Of a stretch of DNA of 64,000 nucleotides, positions 62,253 through 64,000 are shown piece after piece. The stretch spans positions 1 through 64,000 of the forward strand of contig CAJTDD010000016.1 in the NCBI GenBank assembly GCA_910574885.1, in the 5' to 3' direction. The position numbers were made by a program, and so were the translations under genes. Under the pieces are notes generated by a model. It was not told where the DNA came from. It saw only the letters and a program-made list of their open reading frames with translations, and searched no databases. Within the stretch, counting starts at the first letter, position 1. Every line of letters starts with the position of its first letter. This stretch comes from Lachnospiraceae bacterium. GTDB lineage: Bacteria > Bacillota > Clostridia > Lachnospirales > Lachnospiraceae.

Positions 62253-62293
62253 GAACAAAATCCCCTTATTTGTCACAGTTGCGTGTTAAGATA

Positions 62294-62331
62294 TTGAATT
62301 TTAAAATCCAAAGTGTTACAATTTGTCACAC
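62294..62331 (+). promoter_or_regulatory. promoter of degV overlapped by a TetR-type operator
   Basis: TTGAAT (62294-62299) and TACAAT (62317-62322) are 17 bp apart. The -10 lies inside GTGTTACAATTTGTCACAC (62313-62331), a 19-bp palindrome with only its centre and one symmetric pair unmatched. A further TTGTCACA half site is at 62270-62277 near the tetR start. Binding here would block both directions. Confidence 0.65.
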
Positions 62332-62485
62332 TTTATTATAAAGACGGATACCGTTAATTTCAAGAGAATTATGGAAGCGCTTGGGGCCGCCCTAAGGCGG
62401 GAGGCTTCTGGCAATACAGACGGATGACAATACTGAGTTAGAGAGAATAAGAAAAACGATATGAATGAGCGGGAGGAAGTGCAGT

Positions 62486-63349
62486 ATGAAGACAGCTATT
62501 ATGACAGACAGTAACAGTGGAATTTCAAAGAGTGAAGCAAGGAAGTTAGGAATCTATTCACTTCCGATGCCCGTAATCATTGACGGCGAGACGCACTATG
62601 AGGGCGTGGATCTTACGCAGGAGATGTTTTACGGCAGTCTGACGGGAGGAAGGGATGTGTCTACTTCACAGCCGTCGCCGGGAGAGGTTATGGGAATGTG
62701 GGATGAGCTCCTTGAAGACGGATATGACGAAATTGTACATATCCCAATGTCCAGCGGTCTAAGTAATTCCTGTGAGTCTGCAATCGGTCTAGCGGCGGAT
62801 TATGACGGGAAAGTGCAGGTAGTGGACAACCATAGGATATCCGTGACACTGAGGGAATCTGTGATGGAAGCGAAAGAGCTTGCAGACAGAGGGATTTCCG
62901 CCGCAGAAATCAAAAGAGAGCTGGAAGAACGGGCATATGAAGCCAGCATCTACATAGCTGTCGATACGCTGGAATTCCTGAAAAAAGGAGGAAGAGTGAC
63001 GCCTGCCGCCGCAGCTTTGGGTGCAGTGCTGAATATCAAGCCTGTACTTACGATTCAGGGAGATCGGCTGGATGCATTTGCCAAAGTACGGGGAATGAAA
63101 AAAGGGAAACATAAGATGATAGAGGCGCTGAAAAACGATTTGAAAACCAGATTCAAGGATGTAGACATGGGCCGTGTGGTGATTGGAGGAGCCGGAGCCG
63201 GGCTTAGCGGGGAAGAGGAAAAAGAATGGATAGATACGCTTAGGAAAGAATTCCCGGAGGCAACGGTCTATTATAACCCCTTATCTTTCAGTGTCGGAGC
63301 GCATACGGGCCCAGGAGCGGTGGGGACAGCTATCAGTATCCGGAAATAG
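62486..63349 (+). CDS. DegV family fatty acid-binding protein
   Basis: The 288-residue protein has the DegV opening AIMTDSNSGISKSEARKLGI, then STSQPSPGEVMGMWDELLED, IPMSSGLSNSCESA and VDTLEFLKKGGRVTPAAAAL, ending GPGAVGTAISIRK. DegV/FakB proteins bind fatty acids and present them to a kinase. ATG 62486 is preceded by GGGAGG with nine bases of spacing. Its promoter is overlapped by an operator shared with the divergent TetR gene. Confidence 0.93.
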   Translation: MKTAIMTDSNSGISKSEARKLGIYSLPMPVIIDGETHYEGVDLTQEMFYGSLTGGRDVSTSQPSPGEVMGMWDELLEDGYDEIVHIPMSSGLSNSCESAIGLAADYDGKVQVVDNHRISVTLRESVMEAKELADRGISAAEIKRELEERAYEASIYIAVDTLEFLKKGGRVTPAAAALGAVLNIKPVLTIQGDRLDAFAKVRGMKKGKHKMIEALKNDLKTRFKDVDMGRVVIGGAGAGLSGEEEKEWIDTLRKEFPEATVYYNPLSFSVGAHTGPGAVGTAISIRK

Positions 63350-63473
63350 TAATTGGGATTGCTGCATAACATAAAATTACTGCTCACAGGGCAGTAGAAT
63401 AGTTGCGTTCTAATATTTTATCAAGTATAATACCATGAGATTGATGACTTTAGTATAGAAAGGCAAGAATGTT

Positions 63474-64000
63474 ATGAGCAGGGGTGTAGATTATTTAAAC
63501 TATGTAATAGACCAGCTAAGGAACAAAATCCAGGAGATAGACCAGACAATCAGTGATGTGCAGAAAGACATCGCAGAGATGAACGAGTATTACTGGGAGA
63601 ATTATACGGAGATGGATCAGTATGGTTATGAGAACTACGATAACCAGCAGGCTCTTTTCAGTCAGGTAAATGCAAGTCAGGAACATCAGAAACGGAGAAG
63701 TCTGTGGAGGAAGATGCTGGATTCTCCGTTTTTCGGAAGTGTTGATTTTGTCTACGACGGAGAGGAGGAGGCCGAAACCTTTTATATCGGAATCGGAAAT
63801 TTTGCAAGGAAGAGGGGCAGCGTACCGCTAATCTATGACTGGCGCGCCCCGGTCAGCGGATTATTTTATGATTATGACAAGGGAGCGGCATCCTACGAGG
63901 CTCCGGCCGGGGAGCTCAAAGGGGAGATCCTGTCAAAGCGGCAGTATAAGATCCGCGGCGGTAAGATGGTCTATGAATTCGAGAGCGATATGAAGATTGA
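63474..64000 (+). CDS. HelD-like UvrD-family helicase, 5' part
   Basis: The 175 codons inside the window begin MSRGVDYLNYVIDQLRNKIQ, a coiled-coil N-terminus. SPFFGSVDFVYDGEEE, FYIGIGNFARKRGSVPLIYD and WRAPVSGLFYDYD follow. This matches the N-terminal region of HelD proteins, superfamily 1 motor proteins that remove RNA polymerase from DNA. The helicase motifs lie beyond the window, which ends mid-gene. Confidence 0.85.
   Translation, partial: MSRGVDYLNYVIDQLRNKIQEIDQTISDVQKDIAEMNEYYWENYTEMDQYGYENYDNQQALFSQVNASQEHQKRRSLWRKMLDSPFFGSVDFVYDGEEEAETFYIGIGNFARKRGSVPLIYDWRAPVSGLFYDYDKGAASYEAPAGELKGEILSKRQYKIRGGKMVYEFESDMKI

Overview
The window looks like a chromosomal segment of a strictly anaerobic, Gram-positive gut Firmicute, most likely a Lachnospiraceae member. 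This is inferred from the gene set: a diphosphate-dependent phosphofructokinase, Firmicutes-type GalT, pyruvate:ferredoxin oxidoreductase in four subunits, corrinoid methyl-transfer proteins, a sortase-anchored ester-bond (VaFE) surface protein, a DUF4179/ECF sigma pair, and strong AGGAGG ribosome binding sites with sigma-A promoters. Most genes are on the + strand and many overlap or abut in operons.

Layout. 1-1378: a CRISPR array with type I-C-like repeats and no cas genes in view, ending in a truncated repeat against a broken IS1182-like transposase. 1.9-8.6 kb: ptsI, an M18 aminopeptidase, and a block with two YitT-type membrane proteins around an asparaginase and a glutaredoxin-like protein. 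8.7-11.2 kb: a PucR-type regulator and a double-cubane-cluster reductase. 11.4-14.1 kb: a methionine-type ABC importer (metN, metI, metQ). 14.2-22.2 kb: an AEC transporter and a corrinoid methyl-transfer operon with three UroD-fold proteins, a B12-binding protein and its reductive activator. 22.2-22.9 kb: a TPP riboswitch and thiT. 23.1-28.5 kb: a membrane/redox operon with two VTT proteins, a rhodanese lipoprotein, a glycosyltransferase fused to an iron-sulfur/CCG module and a second glycosyltransferase.

28.5-34.8 kb is a scrapyard and defence region. It holds a 298-bp duplication, relics of MalF-, MalG- and UroD-type genes, an AbiF-like HEPN gene preceded by a promoter and a structured RNA, a DUF4091 gene with an amber stop, and a frameshifted Rpn/PDDEXK transposase. 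After it come an ECF sigma/DUF4179 pair, an AraC regulator, galK-galT, tRNA-Arg and PPi-phosphofructokinase. 42.4-50 kb: a pseudokinase-like membrane protein and a glycerol module (glpP-glpK, two flavoproteins, a DUF1667 protein). 50.1-55.6 kb: a structured leader followed by a 1665-residue surface adhesin. 55.7-60.2 kb: pyruvate:ferredoxin oxidoreductase and an NSS transporter. 60.3-64 kb: AIM24-family, HAD, TetR, DegV and a partial HelD-like helicase.

How the genes work together. Sugar and glycerol catabolism (galKT, glpK and its flavoproteins, PPi-Pfk, ptsI) feed pyruvate to the ferredoxin oxidoreductase. The corrinoid operon probably demethylates an unidentified substrate. The candidates most worth following are the AbiF gene with its RNA, the operon at 23.1-28.5 kb, the corrinoid operon, and two unannotated structured or small RNAs at 50.1 kb and 61.5 kb (minus strand). 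All functional statements rest on motif recognition by eye; no database search was run.
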